A stretch of 64,000 nucleotides of DNA from Pseudomonadota bacterium (GTDB lineage Bacteria > Desulfobacterota > Binatia > Binatales > Binataceae). The position numbers and the translations under genes are program-made. Below are positions 18,228 to 25,122 of the stretch, one piece after another. How positions within the stretch are numbered: the first letter of the stretch is position 1; each line of letters begins with the position of its first letter. The notes beneath the pieces are model-generated. The model was not told the origin of the DNA, searched no databases, and was given only the letters and a program-made list of their open reading frames with translations. Location: the NCBI GenBank assembly GCA_021323675.1, contig JAJPKP010000085.1:1-64000 (forward strand). Direction: 5' to 3'.

Positions 18228-18935
18228 ATGCAGTCGCGCGGACGAATATTGATTGTTGGGGTCGGCGGCCTGGGTGTACCGGCCGCGTTCGCCCTCGCTC
18301 GCAGCGGTCCCTGCCGGATGACCCTGATCGATCCTGACCCGGTCGAGCTTTCAAATCTGGCTCGGCAGGTTATCTACCGCCAGGACGACCTTGGCAAGCC
18401 CAAGACGGAATGCGCCGCGCGGCGAATTCGCGGTCGGTTTCCGAACGTCGAGATCGAGCCGCGCGTAATTGCGCTCGACCCCGACAACGCGCTCGGGTTG
18501 GCGCAATCGCACGACTTTATAATCGACGCCACCGACGATCCCGCGGCCAAATTTCTGATCAACGACGCTGCCATCAAGACTCGCCGTCCCTTTGTCTACG
18601 GGGGCGTGATCGGGATGACGGGACAGGCGATGACGGTGATTCCCGGAGATACCGCGTGTCTGCGATGCCTGTTCGAAGAGCCGCCCGGGCAAACCGAAGT
18701 CGCGTCCTGCCGAGAAGCGGGAATTGTGGGCGCGGTGGCGGGGGTAATCGGCGAAATCCAGGCCGCAGAGGCCCTCGCCTCTCTGTCCCACGCAACTCCG
18801 CGCCTGGCGGGACGAATTTTAACCTACGACGCAACGAGGCCGGCTCGATTCAGGACCACGGAAGTACCTGCGCGACCCGGATGCCGATGCGGCGCGTGGA
18901 TCGGCAAGTCCGCCACGCCGTCCGTTCATCAATAG
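18228..18935 (+). CDS. E1-like adenylyltransferase (ThiF/MoeB family), active-type subunit without N-terminal helix
   Basis: A 235-residue E1-like enzyme expected to adenylate the C-terminus of the MoaD-like carrier at 20308. The ATP site is intact: GVGGLG at 11-16, NLARQ at 43-47, the Lys of GKPK near 58, and the Asp of DATDD near 103. The Zn pairs are C144/C147 (CLRC) and C219/C221 (GCRCG); SCREAGIVG places a Cys at 161, where ThiF has its reactive Cys. The normal N-terminal segment with the RYxRQ helix, which in MoeB reaches into the partner's active site, is absent: the protein starts directly at beta1 and no in-frame start codon exists between the riboswitch terminator and 18228. The companion at 21902 has the opposite losses. 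Confidence 0.87.
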   Translation: MQSRGRILIVGVGGLGVPAAFALARSGPCRMTLIDPDPVELSNLARQVIYRQDDLGKPKTECAARRIRGRFPNVEIEPRVIALDPDNALGLAQSHDFIIDATDDPAAKFLINDAAIKTRRPFVYGGVIGMTGQAMTVIPGDTACLRCLFEEPPGQTEVASCREAGIVGAVAGVIGEIQAAEALASLSHATPRLAGRILTYDATRPARFRTTEVPARPGCRCGAWIGKSATPSVHQ

Positions 18936-18944
18936 AGGACCACG

Positions 18945-20204
18945 ATGAGCTACATCACCAATCTGAAGTGCAAGGAGTGTGGACAGGAATATCCGGTGGC
19001 GCCGCTTCACGTCTGCGAGACGTGTTTCGGGCCGCTGGAGGTCGGGTACGATTACGCAAAGATCCGCGCCGCCATTTCCCGCGAGAAGATCGAATCACGA
19101 CCTCGCAATCTCTGGCGCTATCGCGAATTGCTTCCGGTCGACGGCGAAGCGGAGGCGGGACCCCATTCCGGCTTTACTCCCCTGGTACATTGCAAGCGCC
19201 TGGGCGCCGAGCTTGGGATGAAGCATCTCTACGTCAAGGACGACACCGTCAATCATCCGACCCTTTCGTACAAGGATCGGGTGGTGTCGGTCGCGATCAC
19301 CAAAGCGCGCGAATTTGGCTTTACTACCGTGTCGTGCGCGTCAACCGGCAACCTCGCGACGGCTGTCGCCGCGCACGCCGCGCGAGCTGGCCTCAAATGC
19401 TTCATCTTCATGCCCGAGGGCGTGGAAGCCGGAAAGATCGTCGGCTCGACCATCTATGGAGCGCAGGTCATCACGATTCGCGGTAACTACGACGACGTCA
19501 ATCGGCTGTGCAGCGAGATTGCCGACAAGTACGGATGGGCCTTCGTCAATATCAATCTCCGGCCCTACTATACCGAGGGCGCCAAGACCTTCGGCTTTGA
19601 AGTAGCCGAGCAACTCGGATGGAAGCTGCCCGACCACATCGTGGTTCCGACCGCTGGCGGCACTATCCTGCCCAAGGTCGCCAAGGCCTTCAAAGAGCTC
19701 AAGGAAGTCGGATTGGTCAAAGGGCCAGAGTTCAAAATTTACTCCGCGCAGGCGGCCGGATCCGCACCCGTCATTCACGCGCTGCACAAGGGCGTTGACC
19801 TGATCACCCCGGTCAAGCCGGACACCATCGCCAAGTCGATCGCGATTGGCAATCCGGCCGACGGCTACTACGTGCTGCGGGCGGTGCGGGAGTCCGGCGG
19901 ATGGGGTGACAGTGCGACCGACCCCGAAATAATAGAGGCGATCAAACTGCTCGCGCGCACCGAGGGCATCTTTGCCGAGCCCGCCGGGGGAACCACGCTG
20001 GCGGTAGCGCTGAAACTGATCAAGCAGGGACGAATCAAGCCGGACGAAACCACGGTGGTGTCGATAACCGGCAACGGCTACAAGACGCTCGAAGCCGTGG
20101 CCGGCGCAATCGAACGGCCTTTCGTGATCGACGCGCGGCTGGGCGAGTTCGATGCGCTGTTCGAGCGGCTTGGCGACGGCAAGCGCGCGGCCGCGTCGGC
20201 CTAG
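18945..20204 (+). CDS. thrC: Threonine synthase (zinc-ribbon type), within SAM-controlled operon
   Basis: A PLP enzyme that converts O-phosphohomoserine to threonine. The N-terminal 40 residues form a small zinc ribbon (CKECGQEY and CETCFGPLEVGYDY), typical of one threonine synthase subgroup. The PLP lysine is in TLSYKDR near residue 107, followed by SCASTGNLATAVAAHAA and the phosphate-binding PTAGGTI loop; 419 residues is normal length. The AGAGGA site precedes the ATG, 9 bases after the E1-like gene. Its place behind a SAM riboswitch and beside a sulfur carrier is unusual for threonine synthesis; a role in making homocysteine from O-phosphohomoserine is a possibility, without direct evidence. 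Confidence 0.85.
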   Translation: MSYITNLKCKECGQEYPVAPLHVCETCFGPLEVGYDYAKIRAAISREKIESRPRNLWRYRELLPVDGEAEAGPHSGFTPLVHCKRLGAELGMKHLYVKDDTVNHPTLSYKDRVVSVAITKAREFGFTTVSCASTGNLATAVAAHAARAGLKCFIFMPEGVEAGKIVGSTIYGAQVITIRGNYDDVNRLCSEIADKYGWAFVNINLRPYYTEGAKTFGFEVAEQLGWKLPDHIVVPTAGGTILPKVAKAFKELKEVGLVKGPEFKIYSAQAAGSAPVIHALHKGVDLITPVKPDTIAKSIAIGNPADGYYVLRAVRESGGWGDSATDPEIIEAIKLLARTEGIFAEPAGGTTLAVALKLIKQGRIKPDETTVVSITGNGYKTLEAVAGAIERPFVIDARLGEFDALFERLGDGKRAAASA

Positions 20205-20234
20205 GGCGCGCCAAAAAAACGCGCATATTGCGGC

Positions 20235-20264
20235 GGGGCTGCCGCTTGTTTGGCGGTCCGCCCC
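20235..20264 (+). promoter_or_regulatory. Hairpin between thrC and the sulfur-carrier gene
   Basis: GGGGC (20235-20239) pairs with GCCCC (20260-20264) and CCGC (20242-20245) with GCGG (20053+200 = 20253-20256) around a 7-base loop, with a small internal loop. No T run follows, so it is not a standard terminator. It could be an mRNA processing or stability element setting expression of the carrier. Function unknown. Confidence 0.5.
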
Positions 20265-20307
20265 GGAATAAGCATCAAGATCCGCTTGATGGAGGTATAG
20301 GTTAATC

Positions 20308-20586
20308 ATGGCTGTCCGAGTTCGAGTTCCAACTCCATTGCGCCGGTTCACCGGCGGCGAGGGCGAAGTCCCCGCCGAAGGCTCATCCATCCGCCAGGTG
20401 ATCGAAGATCTGGAGAAGCGCCATGCCGGAATTCGCGAGCGCCTGCTCGACGACAAGGGCGAAATTCGCCGCTTCGTGAATATCTATCTGAACGGCGACG
20501 ATGTCCGGTTTCTCGATTCGCTGAACTCCAAGGTCAAGGACGGCGACGACATCTCGATCGTCCCCGCAATCGCGGGCGGAGTCTGA
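20308..20586 (+). CDS. MoaD/CysO-type ubiquitin-like sulfur carrier ending in Gly-Gly-Val
   Basis: A 92-residue beta-grasp protein close to mycobacterial CysO: the opening VRVPTPLRRFTGGEGEV, the centre RRFVNIYLNGDDVRF and the tail ISIVPAIAGGV all match its plan. Such carriers are adenylated by an E1-like enzyme, sulfurated to a C-terminal thiocarboxylate, and give sulfur to a PLP enzyme. Unlike CysO, which ends in GG, this one ends GGC GGA GTC TGA, that is Gly-Gly-Val, so one residue must be trimmed before activation. A strong GGAGG site precedes the ATG. The CysM-type synthase follows by 21 bases. Confidence 0.92.
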   Translation: MAVRVRVPTPLRRFTGGEGEVPAEGSSIRQVIEDLEKRHAGIRERLLDDKGEIRRFVNIYLNGDDVRFLDSLNSKVKDGDDISIVPAIAGGV

Positions 20587-20607
20587 CGATCGCTTACGGA
20601 GCGGGTT

Positions 20608-21648
20608 TTGTCGCGTAAATCGGCGAAGAACGGCGCGGATCTCGTCAACCGCGAGGTCGTGCCGACGACCCGCGCATCGAGCGTGCTCGAGCTGATCGGC
20701 AACACGCCGCTGCTCGAAATCACGCGGCTGACGCGCGGCCTTTTGCGGCCCGGCGTGCGAATCTTCGCCAAGCTCGAAGGATTCAATCCCGGCGGGTCGG
20801 TTAAAGACCGGCCCGCGCGCAAGATGCTCGAGGTCGGACTCAAAAGCGGCGACCTCCGCCCCGGCAAAACCATCATCGACTCGACCTCCGGCAACACCGG
20901 CATTGCGCTCGCGATGCTGGGGGCGGTGCTCGGCTATCCGGTCGAGCTGGTGATGGCGGCGAACGTGAGCCGCGAGCGCAAGAAGATAATCGAAGCCTAC
21001 GGCGCCAAGCCGATTTATTCCGACCCGATGAAAAGTTCCGACGGCGCCATCGAGAAGTGCCGCGAGATCATCCGGGATAATCCCGGCAAATATTTCAAAC
21101 CCGATCAGTACAACAACGAAGCCAATTCACTTGCGCATTTTGAGACTACCGGACCCGAAATCTGGCAGCAGACCAGAGGACAGGTAACCCACTTCATTGC
21201 CGGAATCGGCACCAGCGGCACGGTGATGGGCACCGGCCGCTATCTGAAGTCGCGTAACCCGGAAATACGGATAATCGCGGTCGAGCCCGACGACGAGCTT
21301 CATGGCCTCGAAGGGCTCAAGCACATGGCCACCGCGATCGTCCCAGGCATCTACCACGAGAACGAACTCGACCTGAAAATTCCCATCGGGACCGAGGAAG
21401 CTTACGAGATGGTGTATGCGCTCGGGCAATCCGAGGGCGTTCTGGTAGGGCAATCGTCAGGGGCGGCGATGGTGGCCGCGCTGAAGATCGCGCGCGACCT
21501 GCGCGAGGGATGCATCGTCACCGTATTTCCCGACTTCGGCGACAAATATCTGTCCACCAATCTGTGGATTGGATGGCAGGAATGGCGGCGTGAACGGCTC
21601 GCACAGGTTCTCAGCAAATGGAACGCATCCACGAACGTTACTACCTGA
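20608..21648 (+). CDS. cysM: Cysteine synthase, CysM type (sulfur-carrier dependent)
   Basis: A fold type II PLP enzyme. It has SVLELIGNTPLLE, the PLP lysine in GGSVKDRPARKM, TSGNTGIALAM, GIGTSGTVMGTGRYL, and the late GQSSGAAMVAA phosphate loop. Length is 346 residues. It resembles mycobacterial CysM, which uses O-phosphoserine and the CysO thiocarboxylate; a Lys in the GLKHM segment sits where, by my alignment, CysM has an Arg in its substrate loop. Start is TTG at 20608 with GGAG six bases upstream. Its 3' end overlaps the NIL gene by 31 bases, so those two are translationally coupled. Confidence 0.9.
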   Translation: MSRKSAKNGADLVNREVVPTTRASSVLELIGNTPLLEITRLTRGLLRPGVRIFAKLEGFNPGGSVKDRPARKMLEVGLKSGDLRPGKTIIDSTSGNTGIALAMLGAVLGYPVELVMAANVSRERKKIIEAYGAKPIYSDPMKSSDGAIEKCREIIRDNPGKYFKPDQYNNEANSLAHFETTGPEIWQQTRGQVTHFIAGIGTSGTVMGTGRYLKSRNPEIRIIAVEPDDELHGLEGLKHMATAIVPGIYHENELDLKIPIGTEEAYEMVYALGQSEGVLVGQSSGAAMVAALKIARDLREGCIVTVFPDFGDKYLSTNLWIGWQEWRRERLAQVLSKWNASTNVTT

Positions 21649-21863
21649 GCTATCCCCGCGCGCTTATCAAAGAGCCGATTCTTTACCATCTGGTGAAGAA
21701 GTTCGACCTGATTTTTAACATCCGCGGCGCCAGCGTTTCGGAAGAGATGGGGCTGGTTGCCGTCGAGTTCGAGGGAACCCGCGATCAGATCGAGCGCGCA
21801 ATCGTGTGGCTGAGATCCTCGGGCGTCACTGTCGAACCGATCGAAAAAAACGTCATCGAATAG
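21618..21863 (+). CDS. Stand-alone NIL domain protein
   Basis: An 81-residue protein consisting of a single NIL domain, the ACT-like ferredoxin fold first known as the methionine-sensing C-terminal part of the MetN transporter. It reads RYYLSYPRALIKEPILYHL, then FDLIFNIRGASVSEEMGLVAVEFEG, with the Asn-Ile-x-x-Ala motif that names the family. It overlaps the end of cysM by 31 bases. Small NIL proteins occur beside sulfur-carrier and homocysteine genes; a regulatory or methionine-binding role here is inference. Confidence 0.88.
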   Translation: MERIHERYYLSYPRALIKEPILYHLVKKFDLIFNIRGASVSEEMGLVAVEFEGTRDQIERAIVWLRSSGVTVEPIEKNVIE

Positions 21864-21901
21864 CGACCGTCCCCGCACAGGCAAGGGCGATCCCCTGGCG
21901 G

Positions 21902-22552
21902 ATGATTGGCATGCCTCTGACCTCCGAGCAGATCGAACGCTACAGCCGCCAGATCATCGTGCCCGGCATCGGCGGAATCGCGCAGGAACGTCTGCTCGCG
22001 TCGCGCCTGCTCCTCGCGGGCGACATGCGCGACGTCGAGACCGTCCTTTCATACCTGGTCGGCGCCGGAGTCGGCAGAATTGAGGTCGTGTGTGCGCGGG
22101 ATGACGTCGATTTCAGCGAAATTGCGTCATCGATGCGCGCGCTGAATGCCGATTCGCACGTGACCCCTTTTCGTGACACGCCGGCGGCACCCGACGCCGT
22201 GCTGGCGATTGCCGGAAGCAGATCCGCGCTCGCGCTGATCGCACCACTCACCACGCGGTTCAAACGCGCCCCCTGGGTGGCGGCACGCCTCGATGATCGC
22301 CCGTGTATCGCCGTGTTGCCGGCGCCGCCACCCTGCCCCCGATGCGCTCGCGATGTGTTCGTCGCGGCATTCAGAAGCCGCGCGGAAACCGCGGACGCCG
22401 TCGCGATGGCGGCAGCCGGCGAAGCCCTCAAGATGCTCGCGGGATACGGAGAAAAGCCGGGTCCCGCTTTGATAGAGTTTGATGACTATAATTCGCTGTC
22501 GCGCGAAATTTTGCCCGACCCGGGATGCGATTGCGGGGCGAAAGGAACCTAG
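21902..22552 (+). CDS. Degenerate E1-like protein (ThiF/MoeB fold without ATP site)
   Basis: A 216-residue ThiF/MoeB homologue by its ends. The N-terminus has the family's helix, IERYSRQIIVPGIGGIAQERL (RYSRQ at 13-17, where MoeB has the Arg that reaches into the partner's ATP site). The C-terminus keeps GEALKMLAGYGEKPG and the Zn pairs CPRC and GCDCG. But the GxGGLG nucleotide loop is replaced by AGDMRDV (about 39-45), the NLxRQ motif is gone, no Asp replaces the catalytic TD, and there is no Cys in the ThiF position. It cannot bind ATP in the usual way and is read as a non-catalytic partner of the protein at 18228. Start ATG 21902; 21911 is the alternative. Confidence 0.75.
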   Translation: MIGMPLTSEQIERYSRQIIVPGIGGIAQERLLASRLLLAGDMRDVETVLSYLVGAGVGRIEVVCARDDVDFSEIASSMRALNADSHVTPFRDTPAAPDAVLAIAGSRSALALIAPLTTRFKRAPWVAARLDDRPCIAVLPAPPPCPRCARDVFVAAFRSRAETADAVAMAAAGEALKMLAGYGEKPGPALIEFDDYNSLSREILPDPGCDCGAKGT

Positions 22553-22557
22553 CCTGT

Positions 22558-23277
22558 ATGTCCGCTTCGTTGTGGCTGTTTGATTTCGACAATACCCTGG
22601 CGCGACTCGAACCCGTGGTCGATTGGGCCGCGAGCCGCCGCGAATTGGAACCGATGTTGCGGGCGGCGGGCGCTCCGGAGCCGCTCTTCGAGCGGTTTCC
22701 AAAAGGAAACCTCCTGCTTTACGACGCCTACCGAGCGCATCTCGGCGGACTGGTGCGCCGCGATGGCGGTGAGCATTCAGCTATTCTGCGCCAGGCGTCC
22801 GCGATTATCGAAAAGTACGAGCTTCTAGGCGTCGATCGAGCCGAGCCTCTGGAAGGCGCCATCAGCCTCCTGTCGTCGCTGTGCGATGGAGGCCGGATGG
22901 TCGGTATCGTTACCTCGAACTCCTCGCGCACAGTCAAGCGGTGGCTGGAGGTGAACCGCGCAAGTGAACTCGTCAAGCTCGTGGTTGGCCGGGATTCCCT
23001 GCTTCCCCTCAAGCCCGCTCCCGATACGCTGGTCGAGGCCCTGAAGATCTCGGCAGTGAAGGCGAGCGACGCAAGTTATGTTGGCGACACGGTCAACGAC
23101 TACCACGCGGCATCCGCTGCGGGAGTCAGTTTTTATGGTGTTGCCGTTTCGGACAGCGCTCGCGATGCGTTAATTCGGGCCGGAGCGGCGATGGTCTTTG
23201 CGTCGCCATCGGCACTTGCGATTCACCTGGCCCCCGACTTCTCGAGTTCGGCTCCAACGCCGAGAAGCGAAACTTAG
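22558..23277 (+). CDS. HAD-family hydrolase
   Basis: A 239-residue haloacid-dehalogenase phosphatase with all motifs: nucleophile motif FDFDNTLAR near residue 9, motif II VTSNSS, the Lys of LLPLKPAP, and the acidic motif GDTVNDYHAA. The helical cap between motifs I and II (about residues 20-110) is of the phosphoglycolate phosphatase/beta-phosphoglucomutase kind. The ATG at 22558 is six bases after the degenerate E1 gene, so it is in the same transcript. Its substrate is unknown; phosphoserine or nucleotide by-products of sulfur assimilation are possible. Confidence 0.82.
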   Translation: MSASLWLFDFDNTLARLEPVVDWAASRRELEPMLRAAGAPEPLFERFPKGNLLLYDAYRAHLGGLVRRDGGEHSAILRQASAIIEKYELLGVDRAEPLEGAISLLSSLCDGGRMVGIVTSNSSRTVKRWLEVNRASELVKLVVGRDSLLPLKPAPDTLVEALKISAVKASDASYVGDTVNDYHAASAAGVSFYGVAVSDSARDALIRAGAAMVFASPSALAIHLAPDFSSSAPTPRSET

Positions 23278-23288
23278 CCGAAGGCCCG

Positions 23289-23327
23289 AATCCCGATTTT
23301 TGCCTTGTATGCTTAATCCCGATTAAG
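23289..23327 (+). promoter_or_regulatory. Repeated palindromic element upstream of cysC-sat
   Basis: The ten-base word AATCCCGATT occurs twice, at 23289-23298 and 23315-23324, 26 bases apart start to start. Each is an inverted repeat AATC-CC-GATT, and the second extends to CTTAATC-CC-GATTAAG (23312-23327). Two copies before the sulfate activation genes suggest a regulator operator. The binding protein is not identified. Confidence 0.5.
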
Positions 23328-23384
23328 TAACTTGGGTAGCTCGACAAGTAATCTATTGCTCAGGGGAGACGTTTCTAATCCACA

Positions 23385-23927
23385 ATGGACGAAGGATTTA
23401 CTCTTTGGTTCACAGGACTTTCAGGAGCCGGCAAATCTACGCTTGCCAATCTGGCCGCCGAGGAGCTCCGCCGGCGCAGCCATAGGGTCGAGATTCTCGA
23501 CGGCGACGAGGTCCGCATGAATCTGTCCAAGGGCCTCGGTTTTTCCAAGGAAGACCGCGACACCAACATAAGGCGCATCGGCTACGTCTGCAATTTGCTG
23601 GCGCGCAACGGCGTGATCGCGATCTCGGCGGCTATTTCGCCGTATCGCGATGTGCGCGACGAGATCCGGCGAAATCATCGGCGGTTCTTTGAAGTTTACA
23701 TGAAGTGTTCGATTGAAAAGCTGAGCGAGCGCGACGTGAAAGGGCTCTACAGAAAGGCGCTCGCGGGCGAGATCAAGAACTTCACCGGCATTTCCGACCC
23801 CTACGAAGAACCACTCAGCCCCGAACTCGTAATCGACAGCGGGCTCGAACGCGTGGAGGACAGTCTCCAGAAACTGATCGGGACCCTTGAAGCGATGAAA
23901 TACATCCGCAACGGAGCAGGCCGATGA
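23385..23927 (+). CDS. cysC: Adenylylsulfate (APS) kinase
   Basis: Phosphorylates APS to PAPS with ATP in the sulfate assimilation pathway. The P-loop is GLSGAGKST (11-19), then LDGDEVRMNLSKGLGFSKEDRD with the substrate-binding residues, ISPYRDVRDE, and the FTGISDPYEEP C-terminal loop. The 180 residues match the stand-alone bacterial enzyme. The start is the ATG at 23385. Its TGA overlaps the ATG of sat in ATGA, so the two are coupled. A possible operator pair lies 60-95 bases upstream. Confidence 0.95.
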   Translation: MDEGFTLWFTGLSGAGKSTLANLAAEELRRRSHRVEILDGDEVRMNLSKGLGFSKEDRDTNIRRIGYVCNLLARNGVIAISAAISPYRDVRDEIRRNHRRFFEVYMKCSIEKLSERDVKGLYRKALAGEIKNFTGISDPYEEPLSPELVIDSGLERVEDSLQKLIGTLEAMKYIRNGAGR

Positions 23928-25099
23928 GCGTGCGCGACGATGCAATCACGGCTCACGGGGGCGGTGAACTGGTCGATGCCAAGGCGCCGGAATCCGAACG
24001 CGCCTCGCTCAAGGCGCGGGCGGCTTCGCTGGCGGCGGTGAAGTTGAGCGCGCGAGACCTGGCCGACCTCGAGATGATCGCCTCGGGCGCATTCTCACCG
24101 CTCACGGGTTTCATGGGCGAGGCCGACTACGTCCGAAGCCGCGACGAGATGCGGCTGGCTTCGGGGGTGCCGTGGTCGATACCGATCACTCTGGGCGTCG
24201 ATGAAGCTACGGCGCGTTCGCTGAAAACCGGAACCGACGTCGCGCTCGTCAACGATAGCGGACAAGGGCTCGCAATCCTGAAGCTAGACGAAATCTACAG
24301 AGTCGATCGCGTTCGCGAGGCGCAGGCGGTGTTCGGAACGGCCGAAGACGCGCATCCGGGCGCAAAGAACGTGACCTCAACTCCGCCCTGGTGCCTGGGC
24401 GGAAAGGTCGTCCTGTTCGAGGAAATTCCCGGCCGCACGTTTCTGGAATATCGCCTCGAACCGCGGCAGACGCGGGCGGCGTTTCGCGAGCGCGGATGGA
24501 AAAAAATCGTCGCCTTCCAGACTCGCAACCCAACCCATCGCGCCCACGAATACATCCAGAAGGCTGCCTTGGAAGTATGCGACGGCCTGCTGCTGCATCC
24601 GCTGGTCGGCGAGACCAAGGGCGATGATGTCCCGGCGGCAATCCGGATGGAGACCTACAAGGTCCTCCTCGAACTCTACTATCCCAAAAATCGCGCGATG
24701 CTTTCGGTGATGCCGGCTCATATGCGCTACGGCGGACCGCGTGAAGCCATTCTTCACGCGATCGTCCGGCGCAACTACGGATGCACCCATTTCATCGTGG
24801 GACGCGACCACGCCGGTGTCGGAAACTACTACGGAACCTACGATGCGCAGAAGATGTTCGAGCGGTTCAGCGCGGCCGAACTGGGCATCACGCCCCTGAT
24901 GTTCGAGAACACCTTCTGGTGCAACAAGTGCCTGTCGATGGCGTCGTACAAGACCTGTCCGCACACGGACGCCGATCGGCTGCTGCTTTCGGGCACCAAG
25001 GTCCGCGAGATGCTGCGTGCGGGACAGGCGCCGCCGCCCGAGTTCACGCGCCCGGAACTGGCCGCGATTCTGGTCCGCGCGATGCGCGAGGCTAAATAG
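23924..25099 (+). CDS. sat: ATP sulfurylase (sulfate adenylyltransferase), single-subunit
   Basis: Forms APS from ATP and sulfate. This is the homo-oligomeric Sat type, not CysDN. The N-terminal PUA-like half ends near residue 170, and the catalytic half holds the nucleotide motif FQTRNPTHRAHEY with the HxxH pair, HPLVGETKGDDVPA, and GRDHAGVGNYYG. Its late Cys cluster (CNKCLSMASYKTCPH) is common in Sat of this group. It has 391 residues and no APS kinase fused to it, since CysC is separate and coupled. No APS or sulfite reductase is in the window. Confidence 0.95.
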   Translation: MSVRDDAITAHGGGELVDAKAPESERASLKARAASLAAVKLSARDLADLEMIASGAFSPLTGFMGEADYVRSRDEMRLASGVPWSIPITLGVDEATARSLKTGTDVALVNDSGQGLAILKLDEIYRVDRVREAQAVFGTAEDAHPGAKNVTSTPPWCLGGKVVLFEEIPGRTFLEYRLEPRQTRAAFRERGWKKIVAFQTRNPTHRAHEYIQKAALEVCDGLLLHPLVGETKGDDVPAAIRMETYKVLLELYYPKNRAMLSVMPAHMRYGGPREAILHAIVRRNYGCTHFIVGRDHAGVGNYYGTYDAQKMFERFSAAELGITPLMFENTFWCNKCLSMASYKTCPHTDADRLLLSGTKVREMLRAGQAPPPEFTRPELAAILVRAMREAK

Positions 25100-25122
25100 C
25101 AGCGAGCCGGCGCCGCGTCTTC

